DNA of 64,000 nt, taken from contig NZ_CP062005.1 of assembly GCF_014840935.1 (NCBI RefSeq), positions 3,286,001 through 3,350,000 on the forward strand, in the 5' to 3' direction. Below the pieces are notes generated by a model, which was not told where the DNA came from, did no database searches, and was given only the letters and a program-made list of their open reading frames with translations. The translations under genes were made by a program, and so were the position numbers. The DNA is from Halomonas sp. YLGW01. Lineage in GTDB: Bacteria; Pseudomonadota; Gammaproteobacteria; Pseudomonadales; Halomonadaceae. Positions 25,726-34,699 of the stretch are shown one piece after another. Position 1 is the stretch's first letter; each line of letters opens with the position of its first letter.

Positions 25726-25780
25726 TGATGGCGAGACCGGTGTGCCGGCCCCGCGGGGTGGTAACGCTCCGTCGACGGGC

Positions 25781-26719
25781 TTACTCGAAGTGGGCGCGCA
25801 CCGCCTCGATCGCCGGTCGACCGTCCTTGGCCTTCACGCCCTCGAGCCAGGCCGCCACGGTCTCGGTGTGGCTCGCGATCCAGTCGGTGGCGACCTCGTC
25901 GGCGGGGACATCCTCGTAACTGTAGGCATGCACCCAGTCGTTCTGGTCCTGGGTATCGACCACATACTGGCTCATGAAGCGGTGCAGGTCGGGATCCTCG
26001 TCCTTGAGCGACGCCGGCACCACCGTCCAGACCGTGCTCTCGATATCGGCCACCCCGGCGCCATCGGCATCCTTCAGGTAGACCAGGTCATAGCTGACGT
26101 TCATCCAGTGCGGCTCCCAGCCCACGAAGGTCACCCACTCCTGGTCGCGCATCTTCTGCCCGGCCTGGGCCAGCATGGCCGCGGTGGAGCTGCCACGCAG
26201 CGACCAGTCGCCGAGCCCGGCCAGGTCCTGATCGATGGCATTCTGGATGGCGGTGTTGATGCCGGTGCCGGCCTCGATGCCCTGAATCTGGCCATCGAAG
26301 CGGTCGCGGTGTTCATCCAGATCGGCCACCGTCTCGACGCCCGCCTCATAGACATAGCGAGGGACCACCAGGCCCGAGGTCGCGCCCTGGATATTGGCGG
26401 CGACCTTTTCCACCTTGCCGTCGGCCACCAGCGGTTCGACCATGTCCGTCTGCACCGGGTACCAGCCCCCCAGATAGACCTCCAGATCGTTCTGGGCCAC
26501 GCCATTGAGGATCACGCTGACCGCCAGGTTGTTCTGGCGAGTCTCATAGCCCATCGCTTCAAGCAACTGGGCCGCGACCTCGGACTTCACGGTCACCCCC
26601 GGCCACGGCGGCACCCCGAAGCGCACTTCATCAATATCCGCCTGAGCCGGCGCGGCCACCAGGCCGGATGCCAGCAGCGCAGTGGACAGAAGGGGGGAAC
26701 GCAGGTGGTGACGGATCAT
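25781..26719 (-). CDS. Glycine betaine/carnitine-type ABC substrate-binding protein
   Basis: 312 residues from the ATG complementing 26717-26719, with GAGGA 7-8 bases upstream; the frame extends to 26794 without support. Signal peptide ends APAQA-DI. OpuAC-type domain with WPGVTVK, LGGWYPVQ and VGWEPHWMN; the tryptophans are likely parts of the aromatic cage for a trimethylammonium group. No permease or ATPase is nearby. Its position beside carnitine genes resembles CaiX, the carnitine-binding protein of Pseudomonas, so carnitine or butyrobetaine is a fair guess. Confidence 0.85.
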   Translation of the reverse strand: MIRHHLRSPLLSTALLASGLVAAPAQADIDEVRFGVPPWPGVTVKSEVAAQLLEAMGYETRQNNLAVSVILNGVAQNDLEVYLGGWYPVQTDMVEPLVADGKVEKVAANIQGATSGLVVPRYVYEAGVETVADLDEHRDRFDGQIQGIEAGTGINTAIQNAIDQDLAGLGDWSLRGSSTAAMLAQAGQKMRDQEWVTFVGWEPHWMNVSYDLVYLKDADGAGVADIESTVWTVVPASLKDEDPDLHRFMSQYVVDTQDQNDWVHAYSYEDVPADEVATDWIASHTETVAAWLEGVKAKDGRPAIEAVRAHFE

Positions 26720-26847
26720 GAAGGATTCCTCTTTGAATGGACGGAACCTCAAGTGTGAGATACCAGCCGCCCTTTGGTTTACATAATGCGACATTTAAAA
26801 CACAAAAGGCGACAGGTTGTGCTCGAAGGCGCCAGCAGAAGCATGGC

Positions 26848-27852
26848 TCAGCCCGGTCCCCGGGCGGCGGTCTGGCTAGGTGTCTCGCTGAAACGTGCGC
26901 GATAGGCGCGAGAAAAGTGCGTCAGCTGCTGGAAACCGGTGGCCATCGCCGCCTCGGTGACGCGGCAATGGCTGCCGGCGAGCAGACGTTGCGCCCGGTC
27001 CAGACGCATGCCCAGGTAGCACTGCTTGGGCGTCTCGCCGAAGTGAGCCAGAAACAACCGCGCCAGCTGGCGCTGCGACTGCCCCACCATCCTGCAGATC
27101 TCGGGAATCGGCAGCGCCTGGGCCAGGTTGGCCTCCATCACCGCCAGGCTCTTGACCACGCTGCGCGGCAGTCCCGCATAGCGCACCTGGCGTTCATCGT
27201 CGGACGATGTGTCATGGCGATGGTGCACCAGCTGGCGCCCCACGGCGTCGGCCAGCGCCGGGCCATAATCCCGGGCGATGCGATCCAGCATCATGTCGAT
27301 GCCGGCGGTACCCCCGGCGCCGGTCTGTCGCGTGGCATCGGCTTCGAAGCGCTCGCGGCTGACGCGCAGCGTCGGAAACTCTCGACGAAAGGCCGGCACG
27401 CTTTCCCAGTGCAGCGCCACCCGATGCCCCTCCAGCACCCCCGCCCGCGCCAGGATGAAGGGCGCGGTATCCAAGCCGCCCAACCACCCACCATGGGTCG
27501 CCAGGCGGCGCAGCACGGCCCGTTCCTGAGCCGTCACCACCGCCTCCGCCTCGTAGGACGACACCACCATCAGGTGGGCATCGTCAGGCACCGAGGCCAA
27601 GTCTCCATTCACCTCGATGCATACCCCGTTACTGGCTACCACGCCCTCGCCATCCATCGAGCGCAGTCGCCAGGCGAAGAGGTTGCGACCGAAACGGTTG
27701 GATACGCGCAGCGGCTCCAGCATGCAGAACAGGGTCAGCATCGAGAACTTGGGGACCAGCCAGACGTCCAGAGTCTGCTCGGCCTGCTCGGGCGACAGCA
27801 GCGGCGGCGAATCCGGACGCGGATAGGGCCAAGCCTCAGAGTAGTCATTCAT
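26848..27852 (-). CDS. GlxA-type AraC-family regulator (cassette copy 1)
   Basis: 334 residues from the ATG complementing 27850-27852. DJ-1/PfpI-like sensor domain (VWLVPKFSMLTLFCMLEPLRV, cited by VPKFSMLTLF; GGLDTAPFILARAGVL) and AraC-type HTH (SVVKSLAVMEANLAQALPIPEI; TPKQCYLGMRLDRAQRLL). Highly similar along its length to the regulator at 53321. It is divergent from the dioxygenase-HD-binding protein genes and probably activates them in response to a trimethylammonium compound. The first codon is uncertain since no good ribosome site is visible. Confidence 0.9.
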   Translation of the reverse strand: MNDYSEAWPYPRPDSPPLLSPEQAEQTLDVWLVPKFSMLTLFCMLEPLRVSNRFGRNLFAWRLRSMDGEGVVASNGVCIEVNGDLASVPDDAHLMVVSSYEAEAVVTAQERAVLRRLATHGGWLGGLDTAPFILARAGVLEGHRVALHWESVPAFRREFPTLRVSRERFEADATRQTGAGGTAGIDMMLDRIARDYGPALADAVGRQLVHHRHDTSSDDERQVRYAGLPRSVVKSLAVMEANLAQALPIPEICRMVGQSQRQLARLFLAHFGETPKQCYLGMRLDRAQRLLAGSHCRVTEAAMATGFQQLTHFSRAYRARFSETPSQTAARGPG

Positions 27853-28044
27853 ATTGACTAAAAATATCAACCTTATGGCTATTTTAGTTCAATTCTATGT
27901 CTCGTCTGCCGCTAGGGTAAAGCAGGTCGCGTCATCGGTGCCGCTGGCCACGGACCTCTTGACGCCTCAGAGCACCTGCCACAGCACATCGCCCGAGGGG
28001 CCTGTCAGGAACGGGCTCTCAGCATTACCCGGAGATTCACCGCC
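27853..28044. promoter_or_regulatory. Divergent promoter region, cassette copy 1
   Basis: 192 bases between the regulator and dioxygenase starts. The regulator-proximal third is AT-rich. TAGGGTA at 27913-27919 also occurs in the equivalent region of copy 2 (54409-54415), which may mark a shared promoter or regulator contact. No perfect palindrome was seen. Confidence 0.4.
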
Positions 28045-29172
28045 ATGATCCCAAGCGCCAAGGCAAGGCTGTCCGCCGACGGACAGCGCCTGCTCCTCGA
28101 CATCGATACCCAGCCCCGCGAGTTCGCGGCCCTATGGCTGCGAGAACGGGCGCCCGATGCCGAGACGCTGGACCCCCTCACCGGCCAGCGCCTGATCGAG
28201 GCCGCCGAACTGCCGCTCGACCTGGCCCTGGAGAGCGCCGAGCTGTCCGGAGACGCCCTCGCCCTACGCTTCAGCGATGGTCATCGCGTTCACTTCCCGC
28301 TGGACGAGCTGCTCGGTGCCAATGCCGAAGACCTCGTCGCCCCGGGCCGCCTCCTGTGGGATGCCCACCAAGCCAAACCGCAACATGCCGACTTCGCCGC
28401 CGCCATCGACGACGATGCCGCCCTGCTCGAGATGCTCGAGGGGCTGCATCGCGACGGCTTCGTCGTGGTCTCCGGCGTACCCGCCGAGGAGGACGGCATG
28501 CAGTCGCTGATGGAGCGTGTCGGGCCGCTGCGCCGCACCAACTGGGGCGGCATTGCCGACGTCAAGTCGGTGGCCAACGCCTACGACCTGACCATGACCC
28601 AGCGCGGCCTGGAACCGCATACCGACAACCCGTATCGCGACCCGATTCCCGGCTATATCTGGCTGCACTGCCTGACCAATGCCGCCGACGGCGGCGACAG
28701 CACCCTGGCCGACGGCTATCGGGCAGCCCAGCTGCTCCGCGAGCGCGACCCGGCGGCCTTCGACTGCCTGACCCGGGTATCGCCTGCCTTCCGCTACCGC
28801 GACGAGACCACCTGGCTGGAGAGCGAGGGGCCGCTGATCGAACTCGACAGCCAGGGACGCATCTTCCGCGTGCGCTACAGCAACCGCACCGAGCGCGTCG
28901 AGGCACTGCCCGCCGAGGAACTGGCCCAGTACTACGCCGCACGTCAGGCCTTCTACCAGCTGATCACCTCCGACGAGCTGACCCTGAACCTCAAGCTCGA
29001 CCCGGGGCAGATGCTGATCATGGATAACTACCGCCTGCTGCACGGCCGTCGCGCCTTCGAGCTGGGCGGCGGCGTGCGCCACCTGCGCCAGGGCTACGTG
29101 GATCGCGACAGTACCGCCAGCCGCCGCCGGGTGCTGCGCCAGCAGCTGGGCAACGCCGAGGAGGCCGCATGA
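28045..29172 (+). CDS. TmpA-like 2-oxoglutarate dioxygenase (cassette copy 1)
   Basis: 375 residues. Butyrobetaine-hydroxylase-like: N-terminal domain (FAALWLRERAPDAETLDP, no zinc cysteines), then TauD domain with H192-x-D194 (EPHTDNPYRDPIPG) and H333 (LLHGRR). HTDN replaces the HTDL of butyrobetaine hydroxylases. It overlaps an HD-domain gene by 4 bases. That pair matches TmpA/TmpB, where TmpA hydroxylates 2-(trimethylammonio)ethylphosphonate and TmpB cleaves the product to glycine betaine and phosphate. The assignment rests on gene pairing and family resemblance; another trimethylammonium substrate is possible. Confidence 0.78.
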   Translation: MIPSAKARLSADGQRLLLDIDTQPREFAALWLRERAPDAETLDPLTGQRLIEAAELPLDLALESAELSGDALALRFSDGHRVHFPLDELLGANAEDLVAPGRLLWDAHQAKPQHADFAAAIDDDAALLEMLEGLHRDGFVVVSGVPAEEDGMQSLMERVGPLRRTNWGGIADVKSVANAYDLTMTQRGLEPHTDNPYRDPIPGYIWLHCLTNAADGGDSTLADGYRAAQLLRERDPAAFDCLTRVSPAFRYRDETTWLESEGPLIELDSQGRIFRVRYSNRTERVEALPAEELAQYYAARQAFYQLITSDELTLNLKLDPGQMLIMDNYRLLHGRRAFELGGGVRHLRQGYVDRDSTASRRRVLRQQLGNAEEAA

Positions 29173-29756
29173 TACAGGCCCGCTTCCGTCATTTCGGTGA
29201 GGCCCGCCACGACGAATGGGCGCTGATCGATGACCGCTTTCGCGACTACGTGGCCGATGCCCCGCGGCGGGTGCTCGAGCATCTGCATCGCCTGGCCGGC
29301 GATACCCACGGCTATCCGGTGGATCGCTTTGAACACTGCCTGCAGACCGCCACCCGAGCCCTGCGCGACGGCGCCGACGAGGAGATGGTGGTCTGCGCCC
29401 TGCTGCATGACATCGGCGATGACCTGTCGCCGGCCAACCATGCCGAGATCGCGGCCGGCATCCTCGAGCCATTCATCGACCCGCTGAACACCTGGATGAT
29501 TCGCCACCACGAACTCTTCCAGGGCTATCACTACCGCCATTTCTTCGGGCTGGATCGCCACGCACGCGAGCAGTTCTCGGACCATCCGGCCTATGAGCGC
29601 ACGGTGCGCTTCTGCGACGACTGGGATCAGGCCAGCTTCGACCCCGACTACGACACCCTGCCGCTTGAGCACTTCGTGCCGATGGTAGAGCGCGTGCTGC
29701 GCCGGGCCCCCTTCGGCGGCCTGCCGCCGATTCAGGAGGCGAAAACCGGCACCTGA
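29169..29756 (+). CDS. TmpB/PhnZ-like HD-domain diiron oxygenase (cassette copy 1)
   Basis: 195 residues, the size of PhnZ. HD ligands in order: H56 (FEHCLQTA), H80-D81 (ALLHDIGDD), H91 (ANHAEIAA), H114 (RHHELF) and D150/D151 (FCDDWDQ). The 24-residue gap from H56 to H80 and the LQTA motif after the first His fit the mixed-valent diiron oxygenases (PhnZ, TmpB, MIOX) rather than phosphohydrolases. It would oxidise the hydroxylated phosphonate made by the overlapping upstream enzyme, releasing phosphate. Cytoplasmic. Confidence 0.8.
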   Translation: MIQARFRHFGEARHDEWALIDDRFRDYVADAPRRVLEHLHRLAGDTHGYPVDRFEHCLQTATRALRDGADEEMVVCALLHDIGDDLSPANHAEIAAGILEPFIDPLNTWMIRHHELFQGYHYRHFFGLDRHAREQFSDHPAYERTVRFCDDWDQASFDPDYDTLPLEHFVPMVERVLRRAPFGGLPPIQEAKTGT

Positions 29757-29854
29757 CCGCTGCCAGGCAAGCGATCCCCCTGAAACCCAGATAGCTCGAT
29801 CCTCCAGGGGCCGGCCAATGCCGGCCCCCAACAACGATAAGGAGACGTCCTCGC

Positions 29855-30796
29855 ATGAAGACGCACCCCAAGACCCTGACCCTGTCCCTGATTGCCGGCC
29901 TGACCCTGGCCGGCCCCGCCCTCGCCACCGACCGCGACGATGGCCTGCGTCTAGTCGTACCGCCCTGGCCGGGGGTGACCGTGAAGAGCGAGATCCTCGC
30001 CCAGCTCATCGAGCCGCTCGGCTACAGCGCTGAAGCCCTGGAAGTCAGCTCCACGGTGGGCTACAGCACGCTGCAGAGCGGCGACAGCGATGCCTTCCTG
30101 GCCGGCTGGATGCCCGCCCAGCAGGAGAGCTACGACGCCGCCATGGCGGCCGGCGCCATCGTCGACCTGGGCAACAACGTCAACGGCGCCCGCATGGGCT
30201 TCGCGGTGCCCGGCTACGTCGCCGAGGCCGGCATCACCAACGCCGAACAGCTCGCCGACCCCGAGGTGGCCGAGCGCTTCGATCGCCGCATCTACAGCAT
30301 CGAGAGCGGCTCCACGGTCACCGACATGATCGACGGTGCCATCGAGTCCGACACCCACGGCCTCAAGGACTGGGAGCTCAAGGCCTCGTCCACGCCCGGC
30401 ATGCTCGCCGAGGTGAGGGCGGCCGTGGCGGAAGAGCAGTGGATTCTCTTCTACGGCTGGACCCCGCACTGGATGGTGCCGGAATACGACGTGCACATCC
30501 TCGATGATGCGGCGGATATCTTCGGTGCCGACAGCGGCCGCAGCGACGTCAAGACCATCGTTGCCACCGACTACGCCGAGGCCAACCCCAACCTGACTCG
30601 CCTGCTCGATCAGTTCGTGCTCTCCGCCGACGATCAGAGCGACTTCATCCGTGCCTACAGCCTGGAGGAGCGCGAGCTCGAGGACGTCGCCCACGACTGG
30701 CTGACCGCCCACCCCGAGCGCGTAGCCGCCTTCCTCGAGGGCGTCGAGACCCGCGATGGCAAGGATGCCCTGTCGGCGGTACAGGCCAGCCTGTAA
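29855..30796 (+). CDS. Betaine-type ABC substrate-binding protein (cassette copy 1)
   Basis: 313 residues. AAGGAG about 10 bases before the ATG; signal peptide ends GPALA-TD. OpuAC-type domain: LRLVVPPWPGVTVKSEILAQ, FLAGWMPAQQ, FYGWTPHWMVPEYD. Very similar to the 56363 protein, its counterpart in the second cassette. Lies 98 bases after the HD gene, probably one transcript. It presumably captures the quaternary-ammonium substrate; it has no permease partner here. Confidence 0.88.
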   Translation: MKTHPKTLTLSLIAGLTLAGPALATDRDDGLRLVVPPWPGVTVKSEILAQLIEPLGYSAEALEVSSTVGYSTLQSGDSDAFLAGWMPAQQESYDAAMAAGAIVDLGNNVNGARMGFAVPGYVAEAGITNAEQLADPEVAERFDRRIYSIESGSTVTDMIDGAIESDTHGLKDWELKASSTPGMLAEVRAAVAEEQWILFYGWTPHWMVPEYDVHILDDAADIFGADSGRSDVKTIVATDYAEANPNLTRLLDQFVLSADDQSDFIRAYSLEERELEDVAHDWLTAHPERVAAFLEGVETRDGKDALSAVQASL

Positions 30797-30867
30797 GCGG
30801 TGACGGCCGTCGCCTGACGGCTGCTCATACCGATAACGACATCCACGGATAAACAAGCGAGATCGAA

Positions 30868-32067
30868 ATGCGATTCTCCCAACTGACCGAGCGTATCGCC
30901 GGCGAGGGCGCCGCGGCCTGGGACATCCACTATCGCGCCCTGGCGCGCCAGGCCGCCGGCGAGGACATCACCGTGCTCTCGGTGGGCGACCCGGACTTCG
31001 CTACCCCCGCCCCGATCGTCGAGAGTGCGGTGGAAAGCCTGCGGGGCGGCGCCACCCACTATCCCGATGTCCATGGCAAGCTGGCCCTGCGCCAGGCCAT
31101 CGCCGAGCGCTACCGGGCCCGGGACGTGGCGGCCACGCCGGAGCGGCTGATCGTGATGGCCGGCGCCCAGTGCGGCCTCTACGCCGCCGCCCAGTGCCTG
31201 CTCGATCCCGAGGACGAGGTGATCGTCCCCGAGCCGAGCTACGTCACCTACGAGGCGGTGCTGCGTTCCACCGGCGCGCGCATGGTGCGCACTCCGCTGC
31301 GCGGCGACGCCAATTTCCGCCTGGATGTCGCCGACCTCGAGGCGGCGATCACGCCGCGCACCCGGGCGATCATGCTCAACAGCCCCCACAACCCGACCGG
31401 CCAGCTGATCGATGCCGCCTCCTGGGCCGCCATCGCCGAGCTGTGCCGGCGCCACGACCTGTGGCTGATCTCCGACGAGGTCTACGCCGAGCTGATCTTC
31501 GAGGGCGAGCATGTCTGCGCCGCCAGCCTGCCCGGCATGGCCGAGCGGACCGTGGTGGTCGACAGCCTCTCCAAGTCCCACGCCATGACCGGCTGGCGAC
31601 TGGGCTGGGTGCTCGGCCCCCAGGCCCTGATCGAGCATATGGCCAACCTGGCGCTGTGCATGCTCTATGGCTGCCCGGACTTCATCCAGGACGCGGCCCG
31701 GGATGCCCTCACCCGGGAGTTGCCCGAGCGTGACGTGATGCGCGAGACCTACCGGGCCCGCCGCGACGCCGTCTGCTCAGCCCTGGCCGACTGCCCGGCC
31801 GTCGACGTCATCCGCCCGGCCGCGGGCATGTTCCTGATGCTCGACGTGCGCGCCACCGGGCTGTCCTCCCAGGCCTTCGCCGACCGCCTGCTCGACGAGG
31901 AAGGGGTATCGGTGCTGTCGGGGGAAGCCTTCGGTCCCTCCGCCACCGGCTTCGTGCGCCTGAGCCTGACCGTCGACGAGGATCGTCTGCACGCAGCCTG
32001 CCGGCGTCTCACGCGTTGTGCCGAAGCGGCCCGAGCCGATGCCTCCGCCCTTTCCACCGCCGAGTGA
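30868..32067 (+). CDS. aruH: Arginine-pyruvate transaminase-like aminotransferase
   Basis: 399 residues, PLP fold-type I. It matches my recollection of Pseudomonas AruH from its first residues (RIAGEGAAAWDIHYRALAR) through SVGDPDFATPAPIV, LNSPHNPTG and the Schiff-base lysine near 236 (SLSKSHAMTGWR). AruH transfers the alpha-amino group of arginine to pyruvate, opening the transaminase route of arginine catabolism. The neighbouring cyanophycin operon releases arginine, and a truncated amino-acid-type ABC ATPase follows directly, which supports the assignment. Confidence 0.75.
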   Translation: MRFSQLTERIAGEGAAAWDIHYRALARQAAGEDITVLSVGDPDFATPAPIVESAVESLRGGATHYPDVHGKLALRQAIAERYRARDVAATPERLIVMAGAQCGLYAAAQCLLDPEDEVIVPEPSYVTYEAVLRSTGARMVRTPLRGDANFRLDVADLEAAITPRTRAIMLNSPHNPTGQLIDAASWAAIAELCRRHDLWLISDEVYAELIFEGEHVCAASLPGMAERTVVVDSLSKSHAMTGWRLGWVLGPQALIEHMANLALCMLYGCPDFIQDAARDALTRELPERDVMRETYRARRDAVCSALADCPAVDVIRPAAGMFLMLDVRATGLSSQAFADRLLDEEGVSVLSGEAFGPSATGFVRLSLTVDEDRLHAACRRLTRCAEAARADASALSTAE

Positions 32068-32074
32068 TTCGCCT

Positions 32075-32535
32075 ATGCCATCATCATTCACCGCCCCTTC
32101 ATCGTCCCCTCACTCCCCGGCGGTAGCCGCCCGCCACCTCGTCAAGCGCTACGGCGATCTCGAGGTCCTGCGTGACGTGTCCCTCGAGGTTCCCGAGGGC
32201 AGCGTCACCTCCATCATCGGCTCCAGCGGCTCCGGCAAGAGCACCCTGCTGCGCTGCCTCAACCTGCTCGAGCGTCCCGACCAAGGCGAGCTGGCGATTG
32301 CGGCTGAGGCCATCCGCTTCGACCGCAATCCCCAGGGCGACATCGTCGGCCTCGACAGGCGCCAGCTGCAGCGGCTGCGTGCCAAGGTCAGCATGGTCTT
32401 CCAGCAGTTCAATCTCTGGCCCCATTTCACGGTGCTTGGCAACGTCACCGAGGCACCGATGCGCGTCCAGGGCCTGTCACGGCGCCGGGCCACCGAATGC
32501 GCCGAGCACTACCTGGAGCGGGTCGGCGAAGCCGC
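32075..32535 (+). pseudogene. Amino-acid-type ABC transporter ATPase, 3'-truncated
   Basis: From the ATG at 32075 the product is a normal HisP/ArtP-type ATPase: HLVKRYGDLEVLRDVSLEV, Walker A GSSGSGKST, Q-loop MVFQQFNLWPHFTVLGNV, then CAEHYLERVGEA. Homology stops near base 32530. The frame runs on to 32740 but encodes no signature motif (LSGGQ), Walker B or switch His; its end is antisense to the AraC gene. The protein cannot work as an ATPase. The break suggests a deletion or rearrangement that removed the rest of an arginine/ornithine-type transporter operon next to aruH. The exact end of homologous sequence is approximate. Confidence 0.8.
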
Positions 32536-32607
32536 GATAAACGCAGCCCCGTCGAGAGACCGTCCCGTCCACGCCGACGGCAGTGATGCTGGAGAGGGGC
32601 TGCCCAT

Positions 32608-33600
32608 TCACCCCTCCCGCACCTGGCGCGGCGCCTGGCCGAACTGCCGGCGGAAGGCCCGCGAGAAGCTGGAGGCGCTGGTGAAGCCGCAGGCCAGCCC
32701 CACCGAGAGGATATCCAGGTCGGTCTCGGCCAGCAGCTGACGGGCACGCTCGAGGCGCAGTCGCAGGTACCACTGGCGGGGTGTGGCGCCCAGCTCCTGC
32801 TCGAAGAGCCGCTGCAGCTGGCGGGATGAAATACCGCAGCGCTCGGCCACCGCCGCAAGCGAAAGCGGCGTTTCCAGATGGCGCTCCATCAGCGCCACGG
32901 CGTCGACCAAGTGGCGACGGTGGGTGCCCAGGCGTCGCGCCAGGGTCATGCGCTGCTGATCGCGGCGGGTCCGCATGCGCTCATGGATCAGCTGCTCCGA
33001 GACGTCGATGGCCAGCCCCTGGCCATGCTGGCGGGTAATCACCTCCAGCGCCATGTCCATGGCCGCCGCGCCTCCCGCACAGGAAAAGCGACGCCGGCCG
33101 AGCTCGAACAGCTCATCGCTGGTGGCGATCGACGGAAAGCGCTCGCGAAACGCGGGCAGGCTCTCCCAGTGCAGGGTCACCCGCTCCCCTTTCAGCAAGC
33201 CGGCCGCGGCCAGCACGAAACAGCCGGTATCCAGCCCCCCGAGCACGCAGCCGGCCTGATCCATGCGATTCAGCCAGCGCGTGATGGCGCGGCTCTGGTG
33301 CGCCTCGGGATCGAAGCCGCTGCAGACCGCCAGTGACGGCAGATGATGGACGGCCTCGATGGACTGATCGACGAGCAGCGTCATGCCGTTGGAGGCGGTC
33401 ACCGGGCTGCCGTCCTCGCTGATCAGCGTCCAGTCGAAGAGCGGCCGCCCGCTGATGCGATTGGCGATACGCAGCGGCTCCACCGCCGAGAAGAAGGCCA
33501 TCATCGAGAAGCGCGGCAGCAGCAGGAAACCGATTCGCTCGGTGGTGGTGCTTGAGCGAGTGGTGTTCGAGAGAGTGGTGCTTGAGAGAGCGGAGCGCAT
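32608..33600 (-). CDS. GlxA-type AraC-family regulator next to the cyanophycin operon
   Basis: 330 residues from the ATG complementing 33598-33600. Sensor domain (ERIGFLLLPRFSMMAFFSAV; GGLDTGCFVLAAAGLL) and AraC HTH (VALMERHLETPLSLAAVAE; VGLACGFTSASSFSRAF). It is paralogous to the carnitine-locus regulator at 23319. The first 20 residues (LSSTTLSNTTRSSTTT) come from a 15-base tandem repeat and may be dispensable. Divergent from cphB-cphA-iadA, which it may control; the ligand could be arginine, or a betaine if the locus was rearranged. Confidence 0.85.
   Translation of the reverse strand: MRSALSSTTLSNTTRSSTTTERIGFLLLPRFSMMAFFSAVEPLRIANRISGRPLFDWTLISEDGSPVTASNGMTLLVDQSIEAVHHLPSLAVCSGFDPEAHQSRAITRWLNRMDQAGCVLGGLDTGCFVLAAAGLLKGERVTLHWESLPAFRERFPSIATSDELFELGRRRFSCAGGAAAMDMALEVITRQHGQGLAIDVSEQLIHERMRTRRDQQRMTLARRLGTHRRHLVDAVALMERHLETPLSLAAVAERCGISSRQLQRLFEQELGATPRQWYLRLRLERARQLLAETDLDILSVGLACGFTSASSFSRAFRRQFGQAPRQVREG
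33545..33592. repeat. 15-base tandem repeat inside the 5' end of the AraC gene
   Basis: On the + strand: GTGGTGCTTGAGCGA, GTGGTGTTCGAGAGA, GTGGTGCTTGAGAGA. It encodes the low-complexity LSSTT/LSNTT/RSSTT N-terminus of the regulator at 32608. Confidence 0.8.
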
Positions 33601-33776
33601 GGAGACAGGTCTGGTTGGGAGACGGGGCGAGCGAGCAGGCCAATCATGATGACCGCCCGCCTCGGGAGGGGCAAACCGTCGAAAGGTGTGTGACGCCTCA
33701 CGATGGCTATTATGAATGAAGGACTCGGCTGCACGCACAACGCCGCGCGGCCCCTCATTCGCGCGGATACCGCTTC

Positions 33777-33816
33777 CGGGCTTCTTGCTACGGGCTTCTT
33801 GCTTCCGGGCTTTCTC
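33777..33816 (+). repeat. 14-base tandem repeat before cphB
   Basis: CGGGCTTCTTGCTA and CGGGCTTCTTGCTT are followed by a third degenerate copy (CCGGGCTTTCTC). It ends 29 bases before the cyanophycinase start. Confidence 0.8.
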
Positions 33817-33844
33817 AAAAGCGTCGCTGGGCGACGACAGGGCC

Positions 33845-34699
33845 ATGACCTCTACGCTCGACACGACATCCGGCCACCTGGTGGCCATCGGGGGTGGCGA
33901 GGACAGAACCTCCGATCTCGACATTTTGACCCGGGTGTTCGCGCTGGCACCGGCGGACAACCACGAGGTCGCGGTCATCGCCACGGCGAGCGGCATCCCC
34001 GATCAGGTCCTCCCCGACTACGAGGCGGCCTTCACCCGCCTGGGAGCGAGCCGTATCCATTCGCTGGATATCCAGGACCGCCAACAGGCGGCCGACCCCG
34101 ACATGGTGCGCCTGATCGAGCAAAGCGGCGTCATCTTCTTCACCGGCGGCGACCAGCTGCGCCTGACCCATGTGATGGGCGGCTCGGCCACGCTGCAGGC
34201 CATCCGCGAACGCCTGGCGGCCGGGGCCGTGGTGGCCGGCACCAGTGCCGGCGCCGCCGCCATGCCCGGCACCATGATCTACAACGGCGCCGCCGCGGAT
34301 GCCCTGCGCAAGGGGGCGGTCAACATGACCTTCGGCCTGGGGCTGGTCGAGGGACTGATCATCGACAGTCACTTCCTCGAGCGCGGCCGCTTCACCCGCC
34401 TGATGGAGGTCGGGGCGAGCAATCCCGAACACCTGGGCGTGGGTATCGGCGAGGATGCCGCCGTGATCATTCACCCCCACGGCATTCTCCAGGCCATCGG
34501 CTCGGGGCATGTCATCATCATCGACAGCCGCGACCTCGCCAGCTCCAACATCGCCGAACTGTCGATGGGGGAGCCGGTGGCCGTCGAGCACATGATCCTG
34601 CATGCCATGGTCAGCGGCCACGGCTTCGATATCGAGGCGCGGCGCTATCTCGTCGCCGACGATCTCAACGCCCTGCTGGTGCGAGATGAGCCGAGATGA
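33845..34699 (+). CDS. cphB: Cyanophycinase
   Basis: 284 residues from the ATG at 33845; the frame opens at 33716 through a repeat. Peptidase S51-like: HLVAIGGGEDR at the start, FFTGGDQLRLTHVM and nucleophile Ser134 in AGTSAGAAAM. It is the right length for intracellular CphB, which degrades cyanophycin to beta-Asp-Arg dipeptides. Overlaps cphA by 4 bases. With iadA two genes downstream the operon encodes synthesis and complete breakdown of the polymer. Confidence 0.93.
   Translation: MTSTLDTTSGHLVAIGGGEDRTSDLDILTRVFALAPADNHEVAVIATASGIPDQVLPDYEAAFTRLGASRIHSLDIQDRQQAADPDMVRLIEQSGVIFFTGGDQLRLTHVMGGSATLQAIRERLAAGAVVAGTSAGAAAMPGTMIYNGAAADALRKGAVNMTFGLGLVEGLIIDSHFLERGRFTRLMEVGASNPEHLGVGIGEDAAVIIHPHGILQAIGSGHVIIIDSRDLASSNIAELSMGEPVAVEHMILHAMVSGHGFDIEARRYLVADDLNALLVRDEPR

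Noticed and set aside
32543-32606. GCAGCCCC/GGGGCTGC inverted repeat as a mobile-element end at the truncation
   Set aside because: Arms are only 8 bases with a loop of about 45 bases, and no transposase or target duplication is nearby.
32018-32740. Complete ABC ATPase of 240 residues
   Set aside because: No signature motif, Walker B or switch His; the last 70 residues are the antisense of the AraC HTH. Treated as a truncated pseudogene.
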